A stretch of DNA of 16,956 bases from DASVAL01 sp035649575 (GCA_035649575.1 DASRJH010000272.1:1-16956); one strand, 5' to 3'. Positions 1 through 7,003 are shown, counted from the stretch's first letter. Numbers and translations are program-made. Notes: generated by a model from the letters alone, not told the origin.

Positions 1-613
1 CCTCGTCGTTGCCTTGCACTGCAGGCCGGAACTCGCCGTAACCGGCGACGCTGATGCTGTCGGCCTTCAAGCCACCGCTCTGCGTCAGGAAGTCGGCCAC
101 GACCATCGCGCGTTCGACGGACAGTCGCAGGTTCGTGCCCCACTGACTGCGTTGGATCGGCGTGTCGTCGGTGTGGCCCTCGACGCGGACCTTCTGGTTC
201 GCGAGCGACGCCGCCAGTTCGGTCAGCGTGTGCCGGCCCTGTTCGGATAGCGTGTTCTGCCCCGGCGCGAACAACACGCCGCCCGCGACGCGGAACGCGT
301 AGCCCTCCGCCGTCGACACGAGCTCGACACCGGCCTGCGCCGACGGCGTCCCTGCGCCGTAGGTGGACAGCAGCTGGTCGAGCTTCTTCGATTTCTCCTC
401 GAGGTAGGCCGCATCGACCGCGCGTTTGGACAGGTCTGCGACCTCGCCTTTCAAGCGCTCGTTCTCGACGCTCAGCTTCTTGCAGCTCTCGGCCAGGTCG
501 GCGATCTGCGCCTGCAGCGCATTGTTGGCCCCCAGGGCCGCTCGGTGGGTCTCGGGATTGACGCAGGCAGCCGACGCCAGGACCAGCGCGGCCATCATCA
601 AGGTGTGTTTCAT
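1..613 (-). CDS. OmpA/Pal-family peptidoglycan-binding lipoprotein, partial (C-terminus off the left edge)
   Basis: The reverse strand reads open from an ATG at 613 to base 1, giving 204 residues without a stop. A short hydrophobic leader (residues 4-16) ends in SAAC with Cys17, an imperfect lipobox, so lipidation is likely but not certain. Residues about 28-82 are heptad-like and charged (an Ala/Leu-rich coiled coil). The OmpA-C/MotB-like domain begins near residue 95. It shows EGHTDDTPI (145-153) and NLRLSVERA (161-169), where the Asp of TDD and Arg168 are the usual diaminopimelate contacts, then ISVAGYGEFRP. In the family this domain holds the outer envelope to peptidoglycan. A GAGGGG Shine-Dalgarno-like run lies about 9 bases before the ATG. 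The gene stands alone after a 214-bp gap. The domain is certain; whether it is Pal-like or a flagellar MotB relative is not, though the lipoprotein-like leader favours Pal/OmpA. Confidence 0.88.
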   Translation of the reverse strand, partial: MKHTLMMAALVLASAACVNPETHRAALGANNALQAQIADLAESCKKLSVENERLKGEVADLSKRAVDAAYLEEKSKKLDQLLSTYGAGTPSAQAGVELVSTAEGYAFRVAGGVLFAPGQNTLSEQGRHTLTELAASLANQKVRVEGHTDDTPIQRSQWGTNLRLSVERAMVVADFLTQSGGLKADSISVAGYGEFRPAVQGNDE

Positions 614-690
614 GGCATGCCCCCTCGCTTCTGACTCGCTATCTGAATTGGGTGCTGCGCGACCGACCGGTGGTGCGGGCAGCGCGGCCC

Positions 691-720
691 AACGTAGCGG
701 GCTCGGCAGGCAATTGCCAA
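691..720 (-). promoter_or_regulatory. candidate sigma70-type promoter for the OmpA-like gene
   Basis: On the minus strand TTGGCA (720-715) matches five of six bases of TTGACA. After an 18-base spacer comes TACGTT (696-691), a weak -10 of TANNNT form. A start near base 684 would give a leader of about 70 bases carrying the Shine-Dalgarno site of the gene at 613. The -35 lies on the 10-bp palindrome GGCAATTGCC (709-718), which could also be an operator. This is pattern matching only. Confidence 0.35.
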
Positions 721-725
721 TGAGA

Positions 726-745
726 CGCGTGCACGAAAACACGCG
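726..745. other. hairpin-forming inverted repeat between two minus-strand genes
   Basis: CGCGTG (726-731) and CACGCG (740-745) form a perfect 6-bp stem around an 8-base loop. It lies downstream of the excisionase-fold gene (ends 828) and upstream of the OmpA-like gene. No T-run follows on either strand, so a terminator role is uncertain. The rest of 614-827 shows only the promoter-like pair at 691-720 and the hairpin at 807-821. Confidence 0.25.
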
Positions 746-806
746 CCGGGGCGCCCGACCTCAGGGCCGCAGCGGCGGCTGGTGGCTCTTTCGCCCCGTA
801 CCGGAA

Positions 807-821
807 CGCCGCGTTGCGGCG
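807..821 (-). terminator. possible short terminator hairpin after the excisionase-fold gene
   Basis: CGCCGC (807-812) and GCGGCG (816-821) form a perfect GC-only stem with a 3-base loop. It starts 6 bases past the TAG stop at 828-830 on the minus strand. Only two T residues follow, so it resembles an intrinsic terminator without a proper U-tract. Confidence 0.35.
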
Positions 822-827
822 ATGCCG

Positions 828-1328
828 CTATTTGGGCGCTTTCGGTGCAAACGCGGAGGTGAAGAAGTTCTCCTGCGGCGACCGTTCCTTGGCGACCGAG
901 TAACCGATCAAGCAGCCCCAGATCATGACCAGGGTCCCGAGGATCGCAGCCGCGGTTACCCAGCCTGGTTCCTTGCCGGGCTCGGCGGCCACGGCCACGC
1001 TGCGCCCGCGCCCCGACGGCGAAGGCCGCTTCGAGGGAATCGCCGCCGGCGCGACGTCCTCTTCGGCGAGCAGCGTGTCCTCGTCGGAGATCTGCTCGGT
1101 GACCATGCCCGTGTCGTCCTCGAGCGAATCGGCGAACGAGAGGTTCGAATCGCCGGAGGCCTTGGCAGTGAGCGCCGTGATGTCTTCCTTGCGGAACTTC
1201 ATCGAGTCGCCGTCGCGGAACGCGCGGATCTCGCCTTCAGAAACCAGCTTCTTGAGTTCTTCGCTGCGCATCTTGAGCTCGCGCAGCGCCTTCTCGAAGG
1301 AAAGGAAATCTTCAGTCTTGTCGGACAC
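828..1328 (-). CDS. excisionase-fold (winged-helix) protein with C-terminal membrane anchor
   Basis: This protein has 166 residues and starts at a GTG; a GAGG element about 8 bases upstream supports the start. Residues about 8-52 look like the MerR/excisionase-type winged helix: LSFEKALRELKMRSEELKKL is followed by VSEGEIRAFRDGDSMKFRKEDI, where the 'E-G-x-I-x-x-x-R-x-G-x-x-x-x-F' pattern is typical. An acidic, Ser/Thr-rich linker (60-95) follows, then a basic Pro/Ser patch (99-110). One transmembrane helix spans about 123-145, with a short tail rich in Lys/Pro. Such anchored excisionase-like proteins recur in planctomycetes, but I know of no established function. Whether the domain binds DNA or a protein is open. 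It could be a membrane-tethered regulator; the neighbouring gene also encodes a membrane-anchored protein. Confidence 0.72.
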   Translation of the reverse strand: MSDKTEDFLSFEKALRELKMRSEELKKLVSEGEIRAFRDGDSMKFRKEDITALTAKASGDSNLSFADSLEDDTGMVTEQISDEDTLLAEEDVAPAAIPSKRPSPSGRGRSVAVAAEPGKEPGWVTAAAILGTLVMIWGCLIGYSVAKERSPQENFFTSAFAPKAPK

Positions 1329-1449
1329 GGACTACCTCACTACGGCGCAATGGAGAGGGGATCTGGATATGGGAGAGGACCCGGGCCGGCAGCGAGTGCG
1401 CGGCTCGGGGGCCCGGGGAGCTTACCCGACAATCCCTTTTTGGGTAGGC

Positions 1450-1932
1450 CTACTTCCGACTCGGTTCGAGGCCGGTCTTGACCTCGTGGTCCTTCCGGCC
1501 GCGCTTGTCGAACAGCTCCTTGAGCTGCTCGTACTCGTATTCGCTGCGGTCGTTGTAGCCCTGCAGCTGCAGGTCGAGGTCGATGCGGCGGGCGCCGACC
1601 AGCATGATCCGGCGCTGTTCGGCGGAGCCACCGCGCGCCTCGTAGACGGCCAATTGGCGGTTATGCGTGTCGATGAGGTAGAGCACCGAAGTGCCCACGC
1701 CATAGCTGCCCGTCACCGCGACGAAGCCGTTGCCACTGGCGGATTGACCCGACTCTTCGCTGTAGACCACGGTCGGGGCGGAAGGTTCGATCGCGGGCTC
1801 GGTCGGCGCCGGCGGCGGATTCACCGGCCCGCGCCCACCCTGAGCCTGCACCACGTTGGGCACGAACTGGCCGAGCAGGAAAGCGGCGCCGAACCCGGCG
1901 CCGAGGAGGAAGGTCTGTTGCCAGGACTTCAT
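1450..1932 (-). CDS. conserved hypothetical protein, N-terminal anchor/signal and one C-terminal domain
   Basis: The product has 160 residues from an ATG. A hydrophobic segment (about 7-30) could be an uncleaved anchor or a signal peptide cut after VQA (30). A Gly/Pro-rich linker (31-53) follows. The conserved-looking part is about 68-141: a Gly-rich turn (TGSYGVGTSVLYLID) then 'HNRQLAVYEARGG', 'RRIMLVGARRIDLDLQLQGY' and an acidic Tyr-rich stretch (SEYEYEQLKELF). The tail is basic. I recall similar proteins from planctomycete genomes, where they are unannotated; no function can be given. The predicted alternation of strands and ordered charges suggests a small beta-rich periplasmic domain. 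There is no clear Shine-Dalgarno site. It lies 44 bp downstream of the lipase-like gene, so both may share a transcript. Confidence 0.75.
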   Translation of the reverse strand: MKSWQQTFLLGAGFGAAFLLGQFVPNVVQAQGGRGPVNPPPAPTEPAIEPSAPTVVYSEESGQSASGNGFVAVTGSYGVGTSVLYLIDTHNRQLAVYEARGGSAEQRRIMLVGARRIDLDLQLQGYNDRSEYEYEQLKELFDKRGRKDHEVKTGLEPSRK

Positions 1933-1976
1933 GTGTCGTTTTTGGGCGAGGAGGGGATTGCGGTCGGTCGAGCACT

Positions 1977-2813
1977 CTACCGCGGCTCGGCCACGGGCGC
2001 GAACCCCCGGTGCTTGAGGAAGTGCAGCACCTGGAGGATCGCCGCTGGATCGCAGGAGATGCTCGTGTGCCCCAGGGGCAGCGTCACGCTGTCGCGCGCG
2101 CCAGCGAGGCTCGCTTCGTCGATGGCCACGGTGCCATCGTCGTGACCCGGGATCGAAGCGTTGCCCTCGCCGATGTCACCCACGATGGTGCCCGATACAT
2201 CGGCAGCGGGGATCGGCCGCTGGTGCAGCGCATCGCCCGGGGACAACTCGATGGCCGCCGTATGTCCCATCAGGAGCGGGAACAGGAACCAGTGTTTGCG
2301 CAGGTCCGCGAGCAGGGCGCCGCGATGCGGCGTAGCGAGATAGACGCATGCAGTGACGGGTCGCGCGTCGGCAGCGCGCAGATACTGCTCGATCACGAGC
2401 CCACCGAGCGAATGCCCGACGAAGGACAGTTCGTCGACCGGAGCCGTGGCGTAGATGCTCTCGACGACCGCGTGCAAGAGCACCGCGTGGTCCTCGATGC
2501 GCTCTCGCGTGCTCGGATAGCCCGGGTTGTGCACTTCGTAGCCGTGCGCGCGCAGCGTGCGCTCGAGTCGGCCCAGCGAAGCCGGCGTGCGCCACAGGCC
2601 GTGCTGCAACACCACGACGCGGCGGCGCCCGTCGGCTGGCGCCTGCAACGCGGGCACCGACAGGTCGCCGCCGAGGTTGATCGCGACGTCGAACGGCCAC
2701 GAGATCACGATGCCGAAACACACGGCGACGAAGTGTGCGATGGCGAGCGATGCGAGGACGAGGCCCGCGATACGCAACCAACGCCGGCGCTTCTTCGCAG
2801 GCTCAGGCGTCAA
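1977..2813 (-). CDS. membrane-anchored alpha/beta hydrolase, lipase/esterase-like
   Basis: The product has 278 residues and starts at TTG. That start adds a basic N-terminus (KKRRRWLR, 7-14) before a transmembrane or signal-anchor helix (about 15-38), which fits an inner-membrane protein facing the periplasm. The hydrolase core has QHG (70-72, oxyanion region), nucleophile motif GHSLGG (133-138, Ser135), a likely acid in GHDDGTV (Asp225 or Asp226) and a likely catalytic His249 in PLGHT. ATPHRG (160-165) is typical of lipases and acyltransferase-like hydrolases of this type. The substrate cannot be told from sequence; short acyl esters or lipids are reasonable. The TTG lies inside the last codons of miaE, an 11-base overlap, implying coupled translation. 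A later TTG at codon 12 is an alternative start but would remove the positive charges. Confidence 0.85.
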   Translation of the reverse strand: MTPEPAKKRRRWLRIAGLVLASLAIAHFVAVCFGIVISWPFDVAINLGGDLSVPALQAPADGRRRVVVLQHGLWRTPASLGRLERTLRAHGYEVHNPGYPSTRERIEDHAVLLHAVVESIYATAPVDELSFVGHSLGGLVIEQYLRAADARPVTACVYLATPHRGALLADLRKHWFLFPLLMGHTAAIELSPGDALHQRPIPAADVSGTIVGDIGEGNASIPGHDDGTVAIDEASLAGARDSVTLPLGHTSISCDPAAILQVLHFLKHRGFAPVAEPR

Positions 2814-3468
2814 TCGGCGCCTCCGCGATCCCGCTGTGCAGCCGAGCCAACCGCGGTAGTTGGCGGAGGATCGCCGCTTCGTGACGGCCGAGGGCTTGCA
2901 GCCGCGGCGTCACGTCCTGCGCCGCGAGCTCGGCCGCGATCGCCACGTAGGCCGACTCGTGGCGCGCTTCGGCCTCGCAGAGGTCGCTGTAGAACGCGGC
3001 GAGCTCGGGGTCGTGTGCGCGCAGTGCCTGCGCGAGCAGCGCCATGCGCTCGCACGAGCGAGCCTCGATGATGGCCGAAACGAGCAACTCGTCGACGAGC
3101 CGCGCTGGCATCGTCGTGGTCACGGCGGCCTTCAGCCGCTCCGCGTAGCCGGACGGCAGCTGGGAACTGAATCCGATGCCGCGCCGGTCGAGCAGGCGCA
3201 GCGTGCGTTCGAAGTGCACGAGCTCCTCGCGCGCGAGCGCCGAGAGCACGCGTTGTCTCTCGGCCCCGCTGCGCAGGCGGAACATGAACGACATCGCCGT
3301 CGCGGCGGCTTTCCGCTCGAGGTGCGCTTGTTCGACCAGCAACTCGGCCGTGTGCGGGCGCATCGCGTCGGCCCAGCTTGCCGGCGTGACGAACGGCAGC
3401 GTGGTGCGGAACGGTCGGTCCGCGCCACCGCTGGCGCCGGCCTCGGCATGGTTGTGATCGACTTGCAC
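2803..3468 (-). CDS. miaE: tRNA-(ms2io6A)-hydroxylase MiaE
   Basis: The 221 residues match the MiaE family: a ferritin-like four-helix diiron protein that hydroxylates the isopentenyl side chain of 2-methylthio-N6-isopentenyladenosine at tRNA position 37, using O2. Likely metal ligands sit in family-typical blocks: HLERKAAATAMS (Glu51), REELVHFE (80-87, Glu82 and His85), IIEARSCERM (134-142, Glu135) and EAEARHESAY (165-174, Glu167 and His170). Length fits the family, with about 24 extra N-terminal residues that may reflect a too-early GTG start. The next in-frame ATG is codon 36, inside the conserved region, so GTG is preferred. The gene lies 42 bp after a membrane protein gene and overlaps the lipase-like gene by 11 bases. 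A TAGGCT box 9 bases before the GTG may give it its own promoter. MiaA and MiaB, which make its substrate, are not in the window. Confidence 0.9.
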   Translation of the reverse strand: MQVDHNHAEAGASGGADRPFRTTLPFVTPASWADAMRPHTAELLVEQAHLERKAAATAMSFMFRLRSGAERQRVLSALAREELVHFERTLRLLDRRGIGFSSQLPSGYAERLKAAVTTTMPARLVDELLVSAIIEARSCERMALLAQALRAHDPELAAFYSDLCEAEARHESAYVAIAAELAAQDVTPRLQALGRHEAAILRQLPRLARLHSGIAEAPIDA

Positions 3469-3477
3469 GAGCGCGAG

Positions 3478-3483
3478 AGCCTA
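3478..3483 (-). promoter_or_regulatory. TANNNT box (TAGGCT) 9 bases before miaE
   Basis: TAGGCT on the minus strand is separated from the GTG of miaE by nine bases. This spacing fits a -10 element driving a leaderless or very short-leader transcript. No Shine-Dalgarno site is visible here, and no clear -35 is seen. It is one of six such boxes in the window. Confidence 0.4.
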
Positions 3484-3510
3484 TCCGGTCCCCCGCTGTG
3501 GTAGTCGCCG

Positions 3511-5064
3511 TCACAACCGAAAGCGATAGATGACGATGTCGTCGACCGCGATCGCGCGTGCCTTGGTGTCGAGCAGCTGCGTCAGCGGCGAGTTCCGGTG
3601 GTCGGGGTGCACTACGAAGGCGAGCGTGCCGCGGCTGCCAACGGCGCGACCGAGCGCGAGCATCGCCTCGAGACCCTCGGGCGTCGTGATCGAGTACCAC
3701 ACGTGCGTGTGTCTGAAATAGCCGTTGGCCACGTGGGGTGCGCTGGTCAGCGTCATCGAGCAGCCACGCAGGTGCGGCAGCGCCTTCTCGATGATGGCGA
3801 TCGAGCCGTTCTCGACGAACTCCCAGCGGCCGATCACGACGTGCGTCCAGAGCGTTCCGAAGAGCGCAGTGCCGACGGTGGCCGCGAGCAACACCGAACC
3901 GAGCCAGCGCTTGCCGGCCACCGCGGTCGAGCGCAGCTGGACACCGGCGGCCGGCACGATCGCGCCGAGAGCAGCGAGGCCGGCAAACCCTTGCATCGGC
4001 CAGAACACGTGCTCGAGCGCGTGCGCGAACATCGCCATCTCGCAGCATACACCGGGCACCAGCAGCACGAGGCCCAGGCGCGCGATCGCTCGCGCGGAAC
4101 CGTGGCGCGAGCACAGCGCGAGCGTGCCGCCGAGCAGTGCCAGCGCGAAGCACGGCCCATTGCCGTAGGCCACGAACAGCTCGTGCGAGGCGGCGAGCAC
4201 ACTCGATCCCACCGGCGCCGATTCCACGCGCGCGGCCTCGTCGGTGAACACGGTGAGAAGGAGCTCGAGGAAGACGAGCGGACCGCCGAGCACGAGTCCG
4301 TAGTGCAGGGCCATGACGAGAAAGGCCAGCACTGACACCGGGAAGAACGATAACACCGACCAGATGGCCTGCCGGCGCCGCGGCGCGATCAGCGCGAGCC
4401 CGAACATGGCGAGACCCCAGAAGTGGCCCGGGTGATCGAGCGAGGTAGTCGCGAAGAAGCAGACGGCCGTGCGCCACCAGGAGCGGGGCGTCGGAGCGAC
4501 GAGGTGGCGGTCGAAGCTCCACATGGTCACGAGACCGAAGCTCAGCACGGCCCCGTCCTGCACTACCATGGGACCGAAGTACGCGACCACCGGGTTGGTC
4601 GTGAACAGCAGCGTCGTGATCCCTGCGACCAGAGCACCGAGCCGCCGCCGGGCGAGCGCGAACAAGGCCAGCAGGCCCGGCAGCAAGAGCACGAGTTGGA
4701 CCAGCCGCAAGACGCACGTCTCGTGGCCGAACAACCAGGCACAGCCCGACAGGAACAGCCAGTAGCCAGGCGGATGGTGCCAGTTGACTCCCCGGATCAG
4801 CTCCCCGTCGTCATCGGTGATGAACGCCGGCGTCCCGAGCGTGACGCCGAGGCCGTAGGCCAACGTCTGCGACACGGCGCCATCCGTGAAGCCACCGCCG
4901 CACACGCCGCGCATGCCCCTCTCCCACGGCTTCGTGACGTCGCGCAGTCCTGCGACCAGCAGGATCAGGCAGGAAAGCGCGAACAAGAGCCATCCTGCGC
5001 GTTCTCGGCCCTGGGCCGCGTGCTCTCGGCCCGGGGGCGGCGTACTCGTCGGCTGTTCGCTCAC
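3511..5064 (-). CDS. GT-C fold membrane glycosyltransferase-like protein (GT39/PMT_2-like)
   Basis: The product has 517 residues from the GTG at 5064, which has GGAAG eight bases upstream. Longer reading to 5247 runs into the divergent gene and lacks membrane-protein character, so I rejected it. A cytoplasmic Pro-rich tail is followed by about ten hydrophobic helices (first at 24-40) and a soluble C-terminal domain of about 100 residues (from about 416). After helix 1 there is a polar loop with PWERGMRG (46-52) and then HHPPGYWLFLSGCAWLFG (96-113), the pattern seen in PMT_2/ArnT-like transferases that move sugars from polyprenyl-phosphate carriers. The usual acidic DE motif of loop 1 is not obvious; Glu48 or Asp61 could serve. 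Function as a glycosyltransferase is inferred from this one motif and topology. The acceptor is unknown, and neighbours do not help. Confidence 0.68.
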   Translation of the reverse strand: MSEQPTSTPPPGREHAAQGRERAGWLLFALSCLILLVAGLRDVTKPWERGMRGVCGGGFTDGAVSQTLAYGLGVTLGTPAFITDDDGELIRGVNWHHPPGYWLFLSGCAWLFGHETCVLRLVQLVLLLPGLLALFALARRRLGALVAGITTLLFTTNPVVAYFGPMVVQDGAVLSFGLVTMWSFDRHLVAPTPRSWWRTAVCFFATTSLDHPGHFWGLAMFGLALIAPRRRQAIWSVLSFFPVSVLAFLVMALHYGLVLGGPLVFLELLLTVFTDEAARVESAPVGSSVLAASHELFVAYGNGPCFALALLGGTLALCSRHGSARAIARLGLVLLVPGVCCEMAMFAHALEHVFWPMQGFAGLAALGAIVPAAGVQLRSTAVAGKRWLGSVLLAATVGTALFGTLWTHVVIGRWEFVENGSIAIIEKALPHLRGCSMTLTSAPHVANGYFRHTHVWYSITTPEGLEAMLALGRAVGSRGTLAFVVHPDHRNSPLTQLLDTKARAIAVDDIVIYRFRL

Positions 5065-5140
5065 CGCGGGAACTTCCGCTGCGCGCGAAAGGCTGTCAAC
5101 GCCCGCAGCTCCGGCCCGCAGGAGGAACGCCGGGCATTCG

Positions 5141-5150
5141 ACGATAGCAT
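5141..5150. promoter_or_regulatory. overlapping divergent -10-like boxes
   Basis: TAGCAT (5145-5150, plus) lies 11 bases before the ATG of the metallo-beta-lactamase gene, which has no Shine-Dalgarno site. On the opposite strand TATCGT (5146-5141) points toward the membrane protein gene at 5064, whose leader would be about 70 bases and does carry a GGAAG site. The boxes share two bases, so RNA polymerase could engage only one at a time. No -35 of consensus form is seen for either. Confidence 0.4.
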
Positions 5151-5161
5151 CGGGCCTGCGC

Positions 5162-5893
5162 ATGGCTCCCACCGGACCCGAGGAACGTCTGTATTTCCGG
5201 CAGCTGCTCGCCGGCCGCGATTTCGCGGTCGGGGACGAGGTTGCCAAGCAGATGGTGAACTTCTGCTATCTGATCGGCGATGCGAAGAGCCACGAGGTCG
5301 TGCTCGTCGACCCCTGCTACGCCGTCAGCGAGCTCGTCGACCTCGCCGAACGCGACGGCATGAAGGTCACGGGAGTGTTGGCGACGCACTACCATCCCGA
5401 CCACGTCGGCGGCGACCTGTTCGGGCAGCAGTTGGAAGGCGTGCGCGAACTGCTGGCGCGCTGTCCGTGCAAGGTGCACGTACAGCGGCCCGAGGTGCCG
5501 TGGGTCAAACACATGACGGGCTGCAGCGACAGCGACCTCGCCGTGCACGAGAGCGGCGACGTCGTGAAGGTCGGGGAGATCCCGATCCAGCTCATCCACA
5601 CACCGGGCCACACGCCGGGGTCACAGTGTTTCCTCGTGCAGAACCGGCTCGTCGCGGGCGACACGCTGTTCTTGCAGGGTTGTGGCCGCACGGACCTGCC
5701 CGGTGGCGATGCGAGACAGCTCTACATGTCGCTGACGCAGAAGCTCGCGCACGTTCCCGATGGGGCCGTGCTCTATCCGGGCCACCTCTACGACCCGCGG
5801 CCGAGCGGGAGCATGGGCGAGACACGGCGCAGCAATGCCGTGTTCAAGCCGAAGACCGAACGCGAGTGGCTGCAGATGTTCGGCCGCGGCTGA
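5162..5893 (+). CDS. metallo-beta-lactamase-fold hydrolase, glyoxalase II/persulfide dioxygenase-like
   Basis: The product has 243 residues. The metal site is complete: THYHPDH (75-81; His76, His78, Asp80, His81), His150 in HTPGHTPG (146-153), bridging Asp167 in VAGDTLF and His208 in YPGHLY. The order and GCGRTDLPGGD (173-183) are typical of the glyoxalase II and ETHE1-like branch, which hydrolyses thioesters or oxidises persulfides. Compared with compact members it has an insert of about 55 residues (84-140), including VHVQRPEVPWV, that I recall from similar proteins of unknown substrate. It is probably cytosolic as there is no signal peptide. The start is the ATG at 5162, preceded by a TAGCAT box and not by a Shine-Dalgarno site. 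Upstream in-frame reading lacks conserved sequence. It is a single-gene unit, divergent from the membrane protein and convergent with the M50 gene. Which reaction it performs cannot be settled here. Confidence 0.85.
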   Translation: MAPTGPEERLYFRQLLAGRDFAVGDEVAKQMVNFCYLIGDAKSHEVVLVDPCYAVSELVDLAERDGMKVTGVLATHYHPDHVGGDLFGQQLEGVRELLARCPCKVHVQRPEVPWVKHMTGCSDSDLAVHESGDVVKVGEIPIQLIHTPGHTPGSQCFLVQNRLVAGDTLFLQGCGRTDLPGGDARQLYMSLTQKLAHVPDGAVLYPGHLYDPRPSGSMGETRRSNAVFKPKTEREWLQMFGRG

Positions 5894-5913
5894 GAGCGGC
5901 CGGCGAACCGCTC
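5894..5913. terminator. possible bidirectional terminator hairpin between convergent genes
   Basis: GAGCGG (5894-5899) and CCGCTC (5908-5913) form a perfect 6-bp stem with an 8-base loop. It begins at the base after the stop codon of the metallo-beta-lactamase gene and overlaps the stop codon of the M50 gene. There is no T-run, so it is at best a weak or factor-assisted terminator. A GC-rich palindrome GCGCCGGCGC follows inside the M50 gene. Confidence 0.35.
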
Positions 5914-6952
5914 AACCGGCGCCGCGCCGGCGCTGCGACGCGCGCTTGAGCACGGACTTCTCGCGCTCGGTCAGGCCGCTCATGCCGACCTGATGCACAC
6001 GTTCGAGGATCTGGTCGACCTCGCGGTCGAACGCGGCTGCCGCCTCGGCGGCCCGCTGCGCCTTGCGTTCGGCACGCGCGCGCCGCCAGCGTGCGAAGAA
6101 GTGCCCGCGGCGGGGTGGTGCAAGCGGTCCCGCGCCGCGTTTCCACGCATCGGGATCCGTGGCCCACGGATCCTGCATCGCTTGCTGGTAGACGAGCACG
6201 TGGCGTGCGAGGCGTCGTTCGTTCAGACACGCCGAGATGTTCGACAGGCCGATCATGATGAGGATCGCGCTCTCCACTTCCTTGCGCATGAGGCCGAGCA
6301 CGATGAACAGTCCCCCGCCGATCATGCCGACCGTCGTCGCCCACATCGTGGCGAGGTTCGGATGCACGCGCATCGAGAGCAGTGCCCGCAGCGTGCGCCC
6401 GCCATCGAGCGGGAAGAACGGCAGCAGGTTGAAGAGCATCAACCAAGTGTTCGCCTTGACTAGATACCCGACCGCGAACGTGATCGGACATTTCACGCTC
6501 CAGCCGTCGATGGCCAGCACACGATCGGGCAGCAGCTGCTGCAACGGCCAGAACACGGCGAGCCAGAGCAGGTGCACGGCCGGGCCGGCGAGCGCGATCA
6601 GCAGTTCGGCGCGTGGCGTCGCCGCGGGCGCGTTCATGTGCGCGGTGCCCCCGAGCGGCGACAGCGTGATCACGTCGGTGCGGATGCGAAAGCGCCAGCC
6701 GCATGCGATGTGCCCCATCTCGTGCGACCAGATGATCGCGAAGAGGCCGAAGAACCAGATGGCCAAGAGCACCAGCGTCTCGCCCGCGGTGTTGCCACCG
6801 CCCCAATACCAGAACAGCAGCGGCATGCCGATCGCCGCCGCCCAGTACATGCGCACGTGCACGCCGAAGAAGTCGCCGATCGCGAAGGTGCGCGTGACGA
6901 AGCGCAGCAGCTGCATCAACGGCGAGTTGTCGTAGTCACGGTAGGCAGTCAC
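5912..6952 (-). CDS. M50-family (site-2 protease type) membrane metalloprotease
   Basis: The product has 346 residues with about six hydrophobic segments. Zinc site motif HEMGH (77-81) lies in the second or third helix. The second motif NLLPFFPLDGGR (175-186) supplies Asp183. AGPAVH (122-127) is also typical. This intramembrane protease family cleaves membrane-anchored substrates such as anti-sigma factors; the organisation resembles the SpoIVFB-like group without a PDZ domain. After the last helix comes a charged region (about 245-305), then a short C-terminal module (308-342) with EVDQILERVHQVGMSGLTER and KSVLKRAS. Similar modules occur at the ends of rhomboid proteases, so it may be a shared cytosolic adaptor. 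The start is GTG; a TAAGAT box lies nine bases before it and there is no Shine-Dalgarno site. The next start is ATG at codon 13. The substrate is unknown and no anti-sigma factor is nearby. Confidence 0.88.
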   Translation of the reverse strand: MTAYRDYDNSPLMQLLRFVTRTFAIGDFFGVHVRMYWAAAIGMPLLFWYWGGGNTAGETLVLLAIWFFGLFAIIWSHEMGHIACGWRFRIRTDVITLSPLGGTAHMNAPAATPRAELLIALAGPAVHLLWLAVFWPLQQLLPDRVLAIDGWSVKCPITFAVGYLVKANTWLMLFNLLPFFPLDGGRTLRALLSMRVHPNLATMWATTVGMIGGGLFIVLGLMRKEVESAILIMIGLSNISACLNERRLARHVLVYQQAMQDPWATDPDAWKRGAGPLAPPRRGHFFARWRRARAERKAQRAAEAAAAFDREVDQILERVHQVGMSGLTEREKSVLKRASQRRRGAG

Positions 6953-6961
6953 GCGGTGCGG

Positions 6962-6967
6962 ATCTTA
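6962..6967 (-). promoter_or_regulatory. TANNNT box (TAAGAT) 9 bases before the M50 protease gene
   Basis: TAAGAT on the minus strand ends nine bases before the GTG start, a distance matching a -10 element for a transcript starting within about three bases of the GTG. No Shine-Dalgarno site or clear -35 is seen. It would transcribe the M50 gene separately from the upstream small membrane peptide and glycosylase genes. Confidence 0.42.
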
Positions 6968-7003
6968 CGCGGCCCGAGCCGCGATGCACCGCCCCACCGG
7001 CAT

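Noticed and set aside
1423..1446. TACCC...GGGTA inverted repeat after the 160-residue gene
   Set aside because: Only a 5-bp stem with a 14-base loop and no T-run on the transcribed strand side, so terminator support is too weak.
426..1481. Long plus-strand open frames (426-1481, 925-2145) across the left end
   Set aside because: They are antisense to three minus-strand genes with clear domains, are Arg/Gly/Ala-rich and show no family motif. GC-rich codon bias opens such frames.
2810..4717. 635-residue minus-strand frame through miaE and the membrane protein
   Set aside because: It is Arg/Ala-rich low-complexity translation in a shifted frame; the real frames carry MiaE ligand motifs and membrane helices.
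5072..5099. TTGACA on the minus strand (5099-5094) as a -35 for the membrane protein gene
   Set aside because: At 17 bases downstream the hexamer is GAAGTT, unlike a -10, and transcription would begin at the start codon, cutting off the Shine-Dalgarno site.
5065..5247. Longer start for the GT39-like membrane protein
   Set aside because: The extra 61 residues are antisense to the metallo-beta-lactamase start, lack conserved character, and the GTG at 5064 has its own GGAAG site.
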